The notes below the pieces were generated by a model, which was not told where the DNA came from, ran no database searches, and was given only the letters and a program-made list of their open reading frames with translations. From Enterobacter mori (lineage in GTDB: Bacteria > Pseudomonadota > Gammaproteobacteria > Enterobacterales > Enterobacteriaceae): a DNA stretch of 64,000 nucleotides. Shown piece by piece: positions 29,787 to 39,706 of this stretch; positions within the stretch are counted from its first letter, which is position 1; each line of letters begins with the position of its first letter. The stretch covers positions 1,984,001 to 2,048,000 of the forward strand of contig NZ_CP104285.1 of NCBI RefSeq assembly GCF_025244905.1, given 5' to 3'. The translations under genes and the position numbers were made by a program.

Positions 29787-29895
29787 ATTAACCTGTTTGG
29801 GTGTTAAATGGCCGAACAATCCATAAGGTAGGGTAGCGCAAAAGCGGACAAATTACGGTCAAAAGGAAGGTATGTAGATGGCCTTCCTTTTGTAT
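29787..29895 (+). ncRNA. Candidate small RNA in the nth-dtpA gap
   Basis: Inferred transcript of about 105 nt, from a class II CRP/FNR-type promoter (site 29739-29754, -10-like GATAAA 29775-29780) to the hairpin AAAAGGAAGG / CCTTCCTTTT (29861-29891) and the bases after it. There is no significant reading frame apart from a seven-codon one (MAEQSIR). The T tract after the hairpin is short (four T). I know of no named RNA here, and it could equally be only the 3' end of nth. Confidence 0.25.
29861..29891. terminator. Hairpin downstream of nth
   Basis: Perfect ten-base arms AAAAGGAAGG / CCTTCCTTTT with an 11-base loop, ending in four T on either strand. Expected to end the rsx-nth transcript; it could also end a plus-strand RNA. 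Confidence 0.6.
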
Positions 29896-29929
29896 GGTTT
29901 TGATTCAGGAGTGAAAAACGCTAAAGCGA

Positions 29930-30565
29930 TCAGGGATAGACTTTTTCTTTATATTCGCAAAGATCTTCGATGATGCAGGAGCCGCAGCGAGGCTTGCGTG
30001 CGATGCAGGTATAGCGGCCATGCAAAATCAGCCAGTGATGGCAGTCGACCTTAAATTCCGCCGGAACGACTTTTAATAACTTCTCTTCTACCTGTTCAAC
30101 GTTTTTACCTGGCGCAAAGTTGGTGCGGTTAGATACGCGGAAAATGTGCGTATCGACGGCGATAGTCGGCCAGCCGAACGCCGTATTCAGTACCACGTTC
30201 GCCGTTTTGCGTCCGACGCCGGGCAGTGCCTCCAGCGCGGCGCGATCCTCCGGCACTTCGCCTCCGTGCTGTTCCAGCAAAATCCGGCAGGTTTTGATCA
30301 CGTTCTCGGCCTTGCTGTTAAACAGGCCGATGGTTTTGATATACGACTTCACGCCTTCGACGCCTAACTCAAGCATCGCCTTTGGCGTATTGGCCACCGG
30401 ATAGAGCAGGGCAGTGGCTTTATTGACGCTGACATCGGTAGCCTGCGCAGAGAGCAACACGGCGATCAGCAGCTCAAACGGGGAGGTAAAATTCAGCTCC
30501 GTCGTCGGGTGCGGGTTCTCGTCCCGCAGACGGGTCAGGATCGCAATGCGCTTTTCTTTGTTCAT
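29930..30565 (-). CDS. nth: Endonuclease III
   Basis: Base-excision-repair DNA glycosylase/AP lyase of 211 residues that removes oxidised pyrimidines. Lys120 ([12 protein letters not shown]) and Asp138 (AVDTH) of the helix-hairpin-helix-GPD active site are present. The C-terminal [4Fe-4S] ligands are the four Cys in [17 protein letters not shown]. Its ATG overlaps the rsxE stop by four bases (ATGA), so it is the last gene of the rsx operon, as in E. coli. Confidence 0.97.
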   Translation of the reverse strand: MNKEKRIAILTRLRDENPHPTTELNFTSPFELLIAVLLSAQATDVSVNKATALLYPVANTPKAMLELGVEGVKSYIKTIGLFNSKAENVIKTCRILLEQHGGEVPEDRAALEALPGVGRKTANVVLNTAFGWPTIAVDTHIFRVSNRTNFAPGKNVEQVEEKLLKVVPAEFKVDCHHWLILHGRYTCIARKPRCGSCIIEDLCEYKEKVYP

Positions 30566-31248
30566 GAAGCCTTCTCGGGTGTCCCTTCCAGAACGCTACG
30601 CTCAGCCGCGCGGCGCTTACGTTTTTCATCAATCAGGTATTTTATCGCCAGCATCATGCCAAGGCCAATAAAAGCACCTGGCGGCAGCATGGCCAGCAGG
30701 AATGGCGTATCGGTGTGGAACACTTCAATACGCAACGCTTTTGCCCAGCCGCCCAGCAGCGCATCTGCACCGTCAAACAGCGTACCGTTGCCGAGGATCT
30801 CACGAAGCGAGCCGAGGACAAACATGGCACCTGTCGCCCCCATACCGATGGCGAAACCGTCAAGCGCTGACATCGCCGGGCTGTTCTTCACGGCAAACGC
30901 CTCGGCACGCCCGACCACAATACAGTTAGTCACGATCAGCGGAATGAAGATCCCAAGCGATTGATACAGGCCAAACGCGTAAGCGTTAATCAGCATCTGA
31001 ACGATACTCACCACCGACGCGATGATCATGACGTAAATCGGAATACGGATCTCCGAAGGCGTCCAGCGGCGCAGGGCGGAAATGGAGAGGTTGGTCAGGG
31101 TCAGCACCAGGGTGGTTGCCAGCCCCAGTCCGAGTGCGTTGGTCGCAGTAGAGGTGACGGCCAGCAGTGGACACATTCCCAGAAGCTGCACCAGCGCGGA
31201 GTTGTTCTTCCACAGTCCCTGAACAATAACGTCTTTAACCTGGCTCAT
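30562..31248 (-). CDS. rsxE: SoxR-reducing / Rnf-type complex subunit RsxE
   Basis: Integral membrane subunit of 228 residues with about six helices, homologous to RnfE and NqrD. It pairs with RsxA as the membrane core that carries an iron-sulfur cluster and conducts ions. The conserved [17 protein letters not shown] motif has the paired helix-break and Cys typical of RnfE/NqrD. Translation is coupled to nth (four-base overlap), with a two-base gap after rsxG. Confidence 0.94.
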   Translation of the reverse strand: MSQVKDVIVQGLWKNNSALVQLLGMCPLLAVTSTATNALGLGLATTLVLTLTNLSISALRRWTPSEIRIPIYVMIIASVVSIVQMLINAYAFGLYQSLGIFIPLIVTNCIVVGRAEAFAVKNSPAMSALDGFAIGMGATGAMFVLGSLREILGNGTLFDGADALLGGWAKALRIEVFHTDTPFLLAMLPPGAFIGLGMMLAIKYLIDEKRKRRAAERSVLEGTPEKAS

Positions 31249-31250
31249 GG

Positions 31251-31871
31251 TTACTCCTCACAGGCCGGAAGATTGTTAATCTGCGCAGGCAGCGTTTCGG
31301 CATACAGCCCGGCGCGTTTTACGGCGTTAACCACGGCGCGCGGCGTGATGGTCGCGCCCGTGAACTGGTCGAACTCACCGCCGTCTTTCTTCACCGCAAA
31401 CGCTGCGTCATTTTCGCCGTGGATCACTTTACCGGCAAAGTGCAAAATCCAGTCGCTTAAGCGCGTTTCAATTTTATCGCCAAGGCCCGGCGTTTCGTGA
31501 TGCTCTGTCACACGGGTACCCAGTACGGTACCGGAAAAATCGCTGCCGACGAGCAGTTGAATGGCTCCGGAATAACCGTCGGGTGCGGTGGTTTCCATGA
31601 CTGCACCCACCGGCCGGTCCCCTTTGCGGGCGATAAAGACGCGGTGCGAGCCCTTCCCAAGCTGCGGCGCTTCTACAACAAAGCAGCTTTTCTGCAGGTT
31701 ATTATCGTAGAAGTCAGACGGGATCACCTGATCAAACAGCGCTTTTTGCTGCTTCGCCGCCTGCTCATCAATCGTCGATTTGGTCAGTTCGTTCACCAGC
31801 GCCGTCAGGCCGGTCAGTACCGCAGCGAAAATAGCCAGCGTGACGCCGTGTTTTTGCATGGTCTTTAACAT
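31251..31871 (-). CDS. rsxG: Rsx complex subunit RsxG (FMN-binding)
   Basis: Membrane-anchored protein of 206 residues exposed to the periplasm, homologous to RnfG and NqrC. One N-terminal helix (about 11-29) is followed by an FMN-binding domain. The site of covalent FMN attachment is the Thr in the motif [12 protein letters not shown] (S/TGAT, near residue 175). Ten bases separate it from rsxD. Confidence 0.94.
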   Translation of the reverse strand: MLKTMQKHGVTLAIFAAVLTGLTALVNELTKSTIDEQAAKQQKALFDQVIPSDFYDNNLQKSCFVVEAPQLGKGSHRVFIARKGDRPVGAVMETTAPDGYSGAIQLLVGSDFSGTVLGTRVTEHHETPGLGDKIETRLSDWILHFAGKVIHGENDAAFAVKKDGGEFDQFTGATITPRAVVNAVKRAGLYAETLPAQINNLPACEE

Positions 31872-31881
31872 GGCGAAACCC

Positions 31882-32934
31882 TTAGCGATGACCGTACACG
31901 CGCGGACGCGTGTAGTAGTCGATGAGCGGAACGGTAATGTTGGCGAGCAGGACGGCGAACGCTACCCCATCCGGATAACCGCCAAAGCTGCGAATCAGCC
32001 ACACCAGCAGACCCGCCAGCGCGCCGAAGATCAGACGGCCACGATTGGTGGTGGACGCCGTAACCGGGTCGGTAAGAATAAAGAATGCACCCAGCATGGT
32101 CGCGCCGGAGAGCAGATGCATCTGCGGGCTGGCCAGTGATTCAGGAGAGAAGACCCAGCCCAGCGTCGAACAGACTGCCAGCGTCATGAGAAAGCTCACG
32201 GGAATATGCCAGCGGATCGCTTTTTGCTGCAGCAGGAACAGGCCGCCCAGCAGATACGCAAGGTTGACCCACTGCCAGCCAGCACCTGCCAGCACGCCGC
32301 TGTAGATGGCGGATTTCATGATCTGCTCAACGCTGTGCCCGGTATGCAGGGACGTTTTAAAGGTATCGAGAGGCGTTGCCTGGCTGATACCGTCCACGCC
32401 CATACGCAGCGCGTTCATATCAGCGCCGATCGCGGTATGGCCGGTAAAGATAACGTGTAGGGCATCCATAAAGCCAGGAACCGTGGCGGCAATTTCATGG
32501 GGTGGCAACCAGCTGGTCATCTGCACCGGGAAGGAGATCAGTAGAACAACGTAGCCGATCATTGCCGGGTTAAACGGGTTATGCCCGAGTCCGCCATACA
32601 GCTGCTTGGCGATAATCACCGCAAACACGGTACCGAGCACCACCATCCACCATGGGGCAAACGGTGGAATACTGATCGCCAGCAGCAGCCCGGTCAGTAA
32701 CGCGGAGTTGTCAGCGAGAATGCGGGAGACCGCCATTTTTCGCAGCTTCAACACGAGTGCTTCCGCCGCTAACGCACTGGCGCAGCCAAGGACTAACTGG
32801 AAAAGGGTTCCCCAGCCGAAAAACCAGAACTGAACGGCGATGCCTGGCAACGCCGCCAGGCAGACCAGCATCATGATGCGCGATGTCTGGCGCTGGTTAT
32901 GGGTGTAAGGGGAACTTGCGATTCTGAAAACCAT
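31882..32934 (-). CDS. rsxD: Rsx complex subunit RsxD
   Basis: Integral membrane protein of 350 residues with about ten helices, homologous to RnfD and NqrB. The covalent FMN site is the Thr of the SGAT motif ([13 protein letters not shown], near 240). Part of the ion-pumping electron-transfer core. Its ATG is immediately after the rsxC stop codon (no gap), indicating coupled translation. Confidence 0.95.
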   Translation of the reverse strand: MVFRIASSPYTHNQRQTSRIMMLVCLAALPGIAVQFWFFGWGTLFQLVLGCASALAAEALVLKLRKMAVSRILADNSALLTGLLLAISIPPFAPWWMVVLGTVFAVIIAKQLYGGLGHNPFNPAMIGYVVLLISFPVQMTSWLPPHEIAATVPGFMDALHVIFTGHTAIGADMNALRMGVDGISQATPLDTFKTSLHTGHSVEQIMKSAIYSGVLAGAGWQWVNLAYLLGGLFLLQQKAIRWHIPVSFLMTLAVCSTLGWVFSPESLASPQMHLLSGATMLGAFFILTDPVTASTTNRGRLIFGALAGLLVWLIRSFGGYPDGVAFAVLLANITVPLIDYYTRPRVYGHR

Positions 32935-34956
32935 TTAATCCTCGTTAACTGCTTGTTGTGCGGCTTTCTTCGCCTGAACGCGCGCAATCGCGGCGGCGAC
33001 GGCGGCTTTGCGTGGATCATCGTTTGTGGCCTGCGGCTGCTCCTCCTGCTGGGCGGCTTTGCGCGCTTTGGCCCGAGCGATGGCGGCTTCGACAGCGGCT
33101 TTGCGAGGGTCAACCGGCACTTCAGGCTCAACTATTTGCGCCTGCTGTGCTGTTTTGCGCGCTTTCGCACGTGCGATGGCCGCTTCGACGGCAGCTTTTC
33201 GCGGATCCTCAGCGTCTTTCTCAACAACCACGTCCTGCTGTCCAGCTTTACGGGCTTTGGCACGAGCAATAGCCGCTTCAACCGCCGCTTTACGCGGATC
33301 GACGCCCGTTTCCGGCTCGGCAGTTTCTGCTTTCTCTGCCTGACGGGCGCGGGCCTGTGCCTTGCGCGCTTCGCGTGCCGCAATCGCTTCGCTGTTATCC
33401 GGTTTCTCGCCGGCCGGGATCATCACAGGCTGCGCCGCGGTCGCTTTTTTCTCGCGAACGCGCGCCAGTGCGGCGTTGATCGCATCCTGATCTTTCTCAC
33501 CAGGCTGAACAGCGGCCTGCTTATGGCGCTCCTGGCGGGCGATTTTCTCGCGTTCGAGACGCGCCTGACGGGCTTCAAAGCGCGCTTTGGCTTCGGCTGC
33601 GCGTTTCTCTTCCATTGAGATGGCATAAATCTCAGCCTTCTCCTGACGGAAGTATTGCACCAGCGGAATATTGCTTGGACAGACCCAGGCGCAGACACCG
33701 CATTCAATGCAGTCGGCAAGATTGTGGGCTTGCGCTTTGTCGTGCAGTTGGCCTTTGCTGTACCAGTACAGCTGCTGCGGGAGCAGATCCGCCGGGCAGG
33801 CATCAGCACAGGCGCTGCAGCGGATGCAGCCTTTTTCTTCCTGTTCATTACCCATCTCGGTCGGAGAGGGGGCGAGCAGACAGTTAGTAATTTTGACGAC
33901 CGGGACATCCAGCCACGGCAGGGTAAACCCCATCAGCGGGCCGCCCATGATCACCATCTGGTCGCTGCCAGGGCAAAACTCGGCCTGCTCCAGCAGATGA
34001 CGCACCGGTGTACCCAGACGCGCCCAGACGTTGCCCGGACGAGAAATCGATTCCCCGGTCAGCGTCACCACGCGCTCGGTTAGCGGCTCGCCGTCAATCA
34101 CCGCGCGTTTTACCGCATACGCCGTACCGACGTTTTGCATCAGCACGCCGATGTCAGAGGAGCGGCCACCGTGCGGTACTTGTTTACCGGTGAGGATCTG
34201 GGTCAGCTGCTTTGCGCCGCCAGACGGGTATTTGGTCGGGATTACGCGCAGGCTAATATCATGGCACCCTGCCAGCACGGCCCGCAGCATGGAAATGGCC
34301 TGCGGTTTATTGTCTTCAATGCCGATCAGCACTTCTCGTGGCTGCAGAATATGGGCGAGGATGCGAATACCTTCCACCACCTGGGCGGCACAGTCCTGCA
34401 TCAAACGGTCATCGGCGGTGATATAAGGTTCGCATTCCGCGGCGTTGATGATCAGCGTGTTAATCTTGTCGCCACCGCCGCGCAGTTTGGTACCCGTCGG
34501 GAAACCTGCGCCGCCAAGTCCGGCAACGCCGAACTGATGAACGCGTTCAATCAACTCTTCGCGGCTGCGGGAACGGTAATCACTCCAGCCGTCACGGTCG
34601 ATCCAGCGGTCTTCGCCGTCGGCTTCAATAATCACGCTCAGTTCAGACAGCGCTGAAGGGTGCGCGACGGTATGTGGGGCGATAGACACCACTTTACCGG
34701 AGGTTGGGGCGTGTACCGGCAGCATCCGTCCCCGACCAAAGGTCAGCGGCTGGCCGCGAAGAACGGTATCGCCTTCTTTTACGCAGAGTTCGCCTTCCGC
34801 GCCGATATGCTGTTTAAGTGGCATGACGTAACGCGTCGCCAGCGGAGTTTGTCGCAGCGGCGTACCGTTTGACTGGGTTTTCATCTCCGGGGGATGGATA
34901 CCGCCGTCGAAGTCCCAAATCTTATCTTTTCTGAAAGCAGAAAATAACTTAAGCAT
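32935..34956 (-). CDS. rsxC: Rsx complex subunit RsxC (peripheral, NADH/Fe-S)
   Basis: Peripheral subunit of 673 residues, homologous to RnfC: an N-terminal domain with flavin and NADH-type sites ([11 protein letters not shown] near 150), then two [4Fe-4S] motifs ([12 protein letters not shown], about 375-390, and [12 protein letters not shown], about 415-425). From residue 553 the tail consists of four tandem units of 27-32 residues beginning [19 protein letters not shown]-12 RsxC (740) carries more copies. I use the ATG at 34956 ([16 protein letters not shown]); the frame is open upstream into rsxB, which it overlaps by eight bases. Confidence 0.95.
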   Translation of the reverse strand: MLKLFSAFRKDKIWDFDGGIHPPEMKTQSNGTPLRQTPLATRYVMPLKQHIGAEGELCVKEGDTVLRGQPLTFGRGRMLPVHAPTSGKVVSIAPHTVAHPSALSELSVIIEADGEDRWIDRDGWSDYRSRSREELIERVHQFGVAGLGGAGFPTGTKLRGGGDKINTLIINAAECEPYITADDRLMQDCAAQVVEGIRILAHILQPREVLIGIEDNKPQAISMLRAVLAGCHDISLRVIPTKYPSGGAKQLTQILTGKQVPHGGRSSDIGVLMQNVGTAYAVKRAVIDGEPLTERVVTLTGESISRPGNVWARLGTPVRHLLEQAEFCPGSDQMVIMGGPLMGFTLPWLDVPVVKITNCLLAPSPTEMGNEQEEKGCIRCSACADACPADLLPQQLYWYSKGQLHDKAQAHNLADCIECGVCAWVCPSNIPLVQYFRQEKAEIYAISMEEKRAAEAKARFEARQARLEREKIARQERHKQAAVQPGEKDQDAINAALARVREKKATAAQPVMIPAGEKPDNSEAIAAREARKAQARARQAEKAETAEPETGVDPRKAAVEAAIARAKARKAGQQDVVVEKDAEDPRKAAVEAAIARAKARKTAQQAQIVEPEVPVDPRKAAVEAAIARAKARKAAQQEEQPQATNDDPRKAAVAAAIARVQAKKAAQQAVNED
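32938..33300 (-). repeat. Tandem repeat coding the RsxC tail
   Basis: Four in-frame units of about 93 bases, each coding [18 protein letters not shown] plus a variable linker ([40 protein letters not shown]), the last degenerate. The Ala/Lys/Arg pattern predicts a long charged helix. Copy number differs from K-12 and is expected to change by slippage or recombination. Confidence 0.9.
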
Positions 34957-35527
34957 GTTGTTCCACAGGAATATTGCGAACCGGAATGGTCTGAAGATCC
35001 CATTTCCAGCTTTCGGTAGTCGTTTCAACCGGGCGCAGTTCTATGCACTGCGTTGGGCAGGGGGCCACGCAAAGGTTACAGCCGGTGCACAGATCGGCAA
35101 CAACGGTGTGCATGGCGCGGGTTGCGCCCACAATGGCATCTACAGGGCAGGCCTGAATACATTTGGTGCAGCCGATGCAGTTCGCTTCGTCGATCACCGC
35201 GAGGGCGCGAACCGGCTCCTGCACCTCGGCATCGCCGTCGACAGGCTGCGGATCAACGTTAAGCAGGGCGGCAATTTTGAGCATCACCGCTTCACCACCG
35301 GGTGCACAGCGGTTGATTTTTTCACCCTGCACGCCTACCGCCTCGGCGTAAGGCCGGCAGCCGGGGTAGCCACATTGCCCGCACTGGCTTTGTGGCAGCA
35401 GCTCGTCAATTTTTTCCACAACGGGATCGTCCTCAACCGCGAAACGGCGGGAGGCGTAGCCCAGAATCAGGCCAAACACCAACCCCAGTACGCTGATGGA
35501 GGCGATGGCAATCCAGATAGCACTCAT
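34949..35527 (-). CDS. rsxB: Rsx complex subunit RsxB (ferredoxin)
   Basis: Iron-sulfur protein of 192 residues, homologous to RnfB: an N-terminal membrane helix (about 5-25), a four-Cys motif for a [4Fe-4S] cluster ([16 protein letters not shown], about 49-65), then two ferredoxin-type clusters ([24 protein letters not shown]). It passes electrons within the complex that keeps SoxR reduced. Its start overlaps the rsxA stop by one base, and its end overlaps rsxC by eight bases. Confidence 0.96.
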   Translation of the reverse strand: MSAIWIAIASISVLGLVFGLILGYASRRFAVEDDPVVEKIDELLPQSQCGQCGYPGCRPYAEAVGVQGEKINRCAPGGEAVMLKIAALLNVDPQPVDGDAEVQEPVRALAVIDEANCIGCTKCIQACPVDAIVGATRAMHTVVADLCTGCNLCVAPCPTQCIELRPVETTTESWKWDLQTIPVRNIPVEQHA

Positions 35528-36108
35528 TACAACTTCACCAGACCACTAAAGCCCATAAAGGCCAGAGACATCAAACCTGCCGTCACCAGTGCAATGGCGT
35601 TTCCGCGGAAGGGCGCGGGAATATCCGCTGCAGCCAGACGTTCACGAATAGAGGCAAACAGAACCATGACCAGTGAGAAACCGACGGCGGCAGAAAAGCC
35701 GTACAGCGCCGATTGCATGAAGTTATGCCCGAGGTTGATGTTAAGCAACGCCACCCCGAGTACGGCACAGTTGGTGGTGATCAGCGGCAGGAAGATACCC
35801 AGCAGGCGATAGAGCGCCGGGCTGGTTTTGCGCACCACCATTTCGGTAAATTGCACGACGACCGCAATGACCAGAATAAAGGACAAGGTGCGTAAATAGA
35901 TCATGTCCAGCGGGATCAGGATCCAGGTATCAATCAACCATGCGCAGATGGACGCCAGCGTCATGACGAAGGTTGTCGCCAGCCCCATGCCCATCGCGGT
36001 CTCCAGTTTTTTGGAAACCCCCATAAAAGGACACAGGCCAAGAAACTTCACCAGAACGAAGTTGTTAACCAGCACAGTGCCGACAAAGAGCAGTAAGTAA
36101 TCGGTCAT
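35527..36108 (-). CDS. rsxA: Rsx complex subunit RsxA
   Basis: First gene of the rsxABCDGE-nth operon. Membrane protein of 193 residues with six helices, homologous to RnfA and NqrE. The [20 protein letters not shown] motif near residue 15 holds the Cys that, with its partner in RsxE, binds a membrane-embedded iron-sulfur cluster. In E. coli the complex reduces oxidised SoxR to switch off the superoxide response. Confidence 0.96.
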   Translation of the reverse strand: MTDYLLLFVGTVLVNNFVLVKFLGLCPFMGVSKKLETAMGMGLATTFVMTLASICAWLIDTWILIPLDMIYLRTLSFILVIAVVVQFTEMVVRKTSPALYRLLGIFLPLITTNCAVLGVALLNINLGHNFMQSALYGFSAAVGFSLVMVLFASIRERLAAADIPAPFRGNAIALVTAGLMSLAFMGFSGLVKL

Positions 36109-36184
36109 TATTCAGCCTGAAATAAAAAAGCCGCCTATTATCGGACAAAGCACGACAGGCGACAACAGGTTAACAGTAAGGTTA

Positions 36185-36625
36185 TTACGGGTTCACGAAG
36201 GTTTTCTTCACCCGCGTCGAACGCTTGAAGTAAGGGACCAGCAGCGCAGCAGCCAGTAACGGGAATAACAGCTGGCGAAGCGCTAGCGCGTCAGAAACCG
36301 GAGAAAAAGCAAAGGCTTTCACCGCCAGCAGCACGGAAATTAGCAGCCAGATAATATAATGTTTTGGCACACTTTTGCGGCGCTTAAAGAACGCAATGGT
36401 CAACCAGAGCGTGTAGTACCACATCCCGATGGCGAAGACGAACGAAGCAAACCACAACGCAATATTAAGCACACTTTGCGACATCAGGGTCTGAATGGCA
36501 TGAGGTGTGATCAGCGCGGTAGTATAGAGTAACAGCGCAAGCGATGCGCTTAATAATGCAACCAGCAGCCATGCCAGTGGGGCGATTAACCAGCCTCCAA
36601 TTCTTTCTCCAGGCGATACGGTCAT
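36185..36625 (-). CDS. ydgK: DUF2569 inner-membrane protein YdgK
   Basis: Membrane protein of 146 residues with four hydrophobic helices, orthologous to E. coli YdgK. I start at MTVSPGERIGGWL (36625), which has GGGAG five bases upstream; an in-frame ATG four codons earlier overlaps that site, and the open frame extends into cnu. It lies upstream of rsxA on the same strand with a 76-base gap, as in E. coli. Function unknown. Confidence 0.88.
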   Translation of the reverse strand: MTVSPGERIGGWLIAPLAWLLVALLSASLALLLYTTALITPHAIQTLMSQSVLNIALWFASFVFAIGMWYYTLWLTIAFFKRRKSVPKHYIIWLLISVLLAVKAFAFSPVSDALALRQLLFPLLAAALLVPYFKRSTRVKKTFVNP

Positions 36626-36710
36626 GCTTTCTCCCATAGTCTGCGCGAAAGGGTATACAGAAATTTGCAGGGCGGAGAGTATATAACATTTCGCGCGGAT
36701 GGCTACTTTC

Positions 36711-36926
36711 TTATAAAACGTAACGCCATACGGACTTCGGCACTTCCCCGACGTTGAACAAACGGCCACCGGAGACCAGTTCAGCCCGGCGATGGTCAGC
36801 GGCGCGATACATATTGATAATTTCGTGATTATCCAACAGCGTGTAGTTTAGATGGTCAAACAGTTTTTCCAGGCTCTCAAGGGAATTGATCTTGCGAAAT
36901 TTTAATAAATAGTCCTGAACTGTCAT
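36711..36926 (-). CDS. cnu: H-NS/StpA-binding protein Cnu (YdgT)
   Basis: Small Hha-family nucleoid-associated protein of 71 residues that binds the N-terminus of H-NS or StpA and helps silence AT-rich genes. The conserved core [19 protein letters not shown] and [12 protein letters not shown] is present. E. coli Cnu also contacts a site at oriC. The start [12 protein letters not shown] at 36926 matches E. coli; the longer frame to 37016 is not conserved. Confidence 0.95.
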   Translation of the reverse strand: MTVQDYLLKFRKINSLESLEKLFDHLNYTLLDNHEIINMYRAADHRRAELVSGGRLFNVGEVPKSVWRYVL

Positions 36927-37147
36927 GTTAATAAGTTTCCATATAAAAGTGAGTAATACCCGTGTCGGTAATTCGTTCGAATAATAAACGGATAAATAAA
37001 GACGTAAACAGCCCACTCAGGTAATGTGACGAAATTAGGAGTTTTCTTTGCTGAAAGATTCAGGCATCAGACGATGCCTGGAAGTGAAGGTTAACCCTGT
37101 TCAACACGGCTGGCAATATGCAACTGACAGAATGTGTCACGAGGGCG

Positions 37148-37285
37148 TTACTTCGGTTGTGCGACGGTGACAGGCTCTGGCGGTTGGTAGTTATCGATAT
37201 GGCTGGCAACGCCAAGCAAAATGACCGAAACCCCAAGGACAATCCATCCCGCTAATTCAATGATTCGATTAATTATTGATGACAT
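37148..37285 (-). CDS. blr: Small divisome-associated membrane protein Blr
   Basis: A 45-codon gene with one membrane helix (GWIVLGVSVILLGVASHI, residues about 13-30), orthologous to E. coli Blr (41 residues), a minor component of the division apparatus linked to beta-lactam tolerance and low-salt growth. E. coli starts at MNRLIEL; here the matching position is an ATT codon (MSSIINRIIEL), so the start must be the ATG five codons further upstream, at 37285. The ribosome site there is weak. The tail NYQPPEPVTVAQPK resembles the E. coli tail. Confidence 0.85.
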   Translation of the reverse strand: MSSIINRIIELAGWIVLGVSVILLGVASHIDNYQPPEPVTVAQPK

Positions 37286-37514
37286 GACTCGTGTTTGTGA
37301 TTTATCCATAAATACAGATTGCAAATGTTACCGTGCAGCACTGACCTCGGCAAGCGGTTTGGGAACGATACCCTTAATCAATCTCAGTGAGTTACATCCT
37401 TGTAACAAAAACATCTGGTGCAAGGTGCTATTTTAAGGCATATGACACATTATTAATGTGTAGTAATACCCGTAAAGCCAGTGTGAAATAAGATAATGAC
37501 AGGAGGGCACTTTG

Positions 37515-38555
37515 ATGAGTGAAAATATCCGTGTCGGGCTGATTGGCTATGGTTACGCGAGTAAAACCTTTCACGCGCCTCTGATTAGCGGGACACCGGG
37601 AATGTCGCTGGGGGCGGTTTCGAGCAGTGATGCCGCCAAAGTACATGCCGACTGGCCAGGCGTTCCGGTTGTTTCTGAACCTAAACATCTTTTCAACGAT
37701 CCTAATATTGACGTCATCGTCATTCCTACCCCAAACGACACGCACTTTCCGTTAGCTAAAGCGGCGCTGGACGCGGGTAAACATGTTGTGGTCGATAAAC
37801 CCTTTACCGTGACGCTGTCACAGGCGCGTGAGCTGGATGCACTGGCAAGAAGTCTTGGAAGGCTGCTGTCCGTCTTCCATAACCGGCGTTGGGACAGCGA
37901 TTTCCTGACGGTGAAAGCCCTGCTTAGTGAAGGTACGCTTGGTGAAATAGGCTATTTTGAATCTCATTTTGACCGCTTTCGTCCGCAGGTGCGTAACCGC
38001 TGGCGTGAACAGGCGGGCCCCGGAAGCGGTATCTGGTATGACTTAGCGCCGCATTTGCTCGATCAGGCCGTAAATCTGTTTGGTCTGCCGGTAAGTATGA
38101 CGGTTGATTTGGCGCAGCTTCGGCCTGGCGCGCAGACGACAGATTACTTCCACGCCGTTTTGAGCTATCCGCAGCGTCGTGTCGTACTGCACGGGACGAT
38201 GCTCGCCGCCGCGGAATCGGCGCGCTATATCCTTCATGGTACGCGCGGCAGCTTCGTGAAGTTTGGTCTGGATCCGCAGGAGGACCGCCTGAAAAACGGT
38301 GAGCGTTTGCCGCAAGAGGACTGGGGCTACGACATGCGCGATGGCGTGCTGACGCGCGCGGAAGGCGACGAGTTGGTTCAGGAAACGCTGCTGACCATCC
38401 CAGGTAACTATCCGGCTTATTACGCGGCTATCCGTGATGCGCTCAACGGTACGGGGGAGAATCCGGTTCCGGCCAGCCAGGCGATTCAGATCATGGAGTT
38501 GATTGAGTTGGGCATTGAGTCTGCCAAACATCGCGCCACGCTCTGTCTGGCATAA
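37515..38555 (+). CDS. ydgJ: Gfo/Idh/MocA-family oxidoreductase YdgJ
   Basis: NAD(P)-dependent oxidoreductase of 346 residues, orthologous to E. coli YdgJ. The Rossmann start GLIGYGYASKTFHAPLI and the catalytic-type motif DKPFTVTLSQARELDAL (around 95-110, Lys of DKP) are present. AGGAGGG at 37501-37507 lies seven bases before the ATG at 37515; the TTG just before is in frame but not used. The substrate is unknown. A REP element separates it from the convergent gene add. Confidence 0.92.
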   Translation: MSENIRVGLIGYGYASKTFHAPLISGTPGMSLGAVSSSDAAKVHADWPGVPVVSEPKHLFNDPNIDVIVIPTPNDTHFPLAKAALDAGKHVVVDKPFTVTLSQARELDALARSLGRLLSVFHNRRWDSDFLTVKALLSEGTLGEIGYFESHFDRFRPQVRNRWREQAGPGSGIWYDLAPHLLDQAVNLFGLPVSMTVDLAQLRPGAQTTDYFHAVLSYPQRRVVLHGTMLAAAESARYILHGTRGSFVKFGLDPQEDRLKNGERLPQEDWGYDMRDGVLTRAEGDELVQETLLTIPGNYPAYYAAIRDALNGTGENPVPASQAIQIMELIELGIESAKHRATLCLA

Positions 38556-38570
38556 GTTCTACATGTTTTT

Positions 38571-38603
38571 GTAGGCCGGGTAGGGCGTAGCCGCCACCCG
38601 GCA
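38571..38603. repeat. REP element
   Basis: GTAGGCCGGGTAGGGCGTAG then CCGCCACCCGGCA: one REP unit between convergent ydgJ and add. Confidence 0.88.
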
Positions 38604-38608
38604 AGGGT

Positions 38609-39610
38609 TTACGCGGTTGCCACCTTATCCCGAAGCGCCTGTTTCTCTTCAGGCGTCAGGAACGCAATTTCCAGCCCGTTAATCTGCGCCTGGCGGATCT
38701 GCTCGCGGCTCAGGCCCGCCTGCGGCGCGGCGATGTTGTACTCGTGGATGATATCCACGCCCTGTACCGCCGGATCGTCGGTGTTCAGCGAGGCCAGAAC
38801 GCCGTGCTCGAGGAACGTTTTTAGCGGGTGATGCGCCAGCGTTGCCACGGTGCTGGTCTGAATGTTAGACGTCAGGCACGACTCTATCCCGATACGCTGC
38901 TCCGCCAGGAAATCCATCAGGGCACGATCTTCGACGGCTTTCACCCCGTGGCCGATACGCTCTGCGCCCAGTTCGCGAATGGCCTGCCAGATGCTTTCCG
39001 GGCCTGCCGCTTCACCCGCATGAACGGTAATGTGCCAGCCTGCGTCACGTGCGCGATTGAAGTGGGAGAGGAACAGGCTACCCGGGAAGCCCAGTTCATC
39101 CCCGGCGAGGTCAACAGCGGTGATCTGGTCACGATGCGCCAGCAATGCGTCCAGCTCCTGAAGGCAAGCCGCTTCACCGAAGGTGCGGCTCATGATGCCA
39201 ATCAGACGTGCCTGAACGTCGAAAGCTTTACACCCTTCGCGGACGCCTTCAATGACGGCTTCCACCACGCCTGCAACGGGCAGGTTGTGGGTCATCGCCA
39301 TGTAGCCCGGCGAGAAGCGCAGTTCGACGTAATGCAGGCCGTTACGGGCGGCGTCTTCGATGTTTTCGAACGCCACGCGGCGGCAGGCATCCAGCGAGGC
39401 CAGCATTTTCACGCCCCAGTCAAGTTTGCTCAGGAAGCTGACCAGATCCGGCTCATTGGATGTGACCTGAACATGGGGGATCAGGGTTTCAATCGTTTGA
39501 GCGGGAAGCGTTAAATTATACTGGCGGCCAAGATCGAGGATGGTTTGGGCACGAATGTTACCGTCAAGGTGACGATGAATATCAGTTAAAGGCAGGCGTG
39601 TATCAATCAT
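38609..39610 (-). CDS. add: Adenosine deaminase
   Basis: Zinc metallohydrolase converting adenosine and deoxyadenosine to inosine compounds, in purine salvage. It has 333 residues like E. coli Add. The zinc ligands and catalytic residues are visible: HRHLDG (His12, His14), TVHAGEAAG with His and Glu (near 197), GHGVKAVED (His near 220) and NTDDPAV (Asp near 278-279). Monocistronic. Confidence 0.97.
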   Translation of the reverse strand: MIDTRLPLTDIHRHLDGNIRAQTILDLGRQYNLTLPAQTIETLIPHVQVTSNEPDLVSFLSKLDWGVKMLASLDACRRVAFENIEDAARNGLHYVELRFSPGYMAMTHNLPVAGVVEAVIEGVREGCKAFDVQARLIGIMSRTFGEAACLQELDALLAHRDQITAVDLAGDELGFPGSLFLSHFNRARDAGWHITVHAGEAAGPESIWQAIRELGAERIGHGVKAVEDRALMDFLAEQRIGIESCLTSNIQTSTVATLAHHPLKTFLEHGVLASLNTDDPAVQGVDIIHEYNIAAPQAGLSREQIRQAQINGLEIAFLTPEEKQALRDKVATA

Positions 39611-39706
39611 GGTCGCACTCTTTGCTGGTTAAAGTGCGCCATATTATAAAAACAAAACGGGGTAAAAAGCTATTTGCGCAAGGGAATATTCCGTTGCGCA
39701 ATAGCA

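Larger units (their letters stand above)
29318..29929. other. Long intergenic region between nth and dtpA
   Basis: A 612-base gap, AT-rich, holding the dtpA promoter and leader at the left end. It also carries a CRP/FNR-like palindrome (29739-29754), a possible short transcript on the plus strand and a hairpin at 29861-29891. An open frame of 68 codons at 29420-29626 has no ribosome site or protein-like composition, so I do not call it. Confidence 0.6.

Noticed and set aside
32938..33300. CRISPR-like repeat array
   Set aside because: The spacing is in-frame and codes the RsxC tail; units are about 93 bases and contiguous with the gene.
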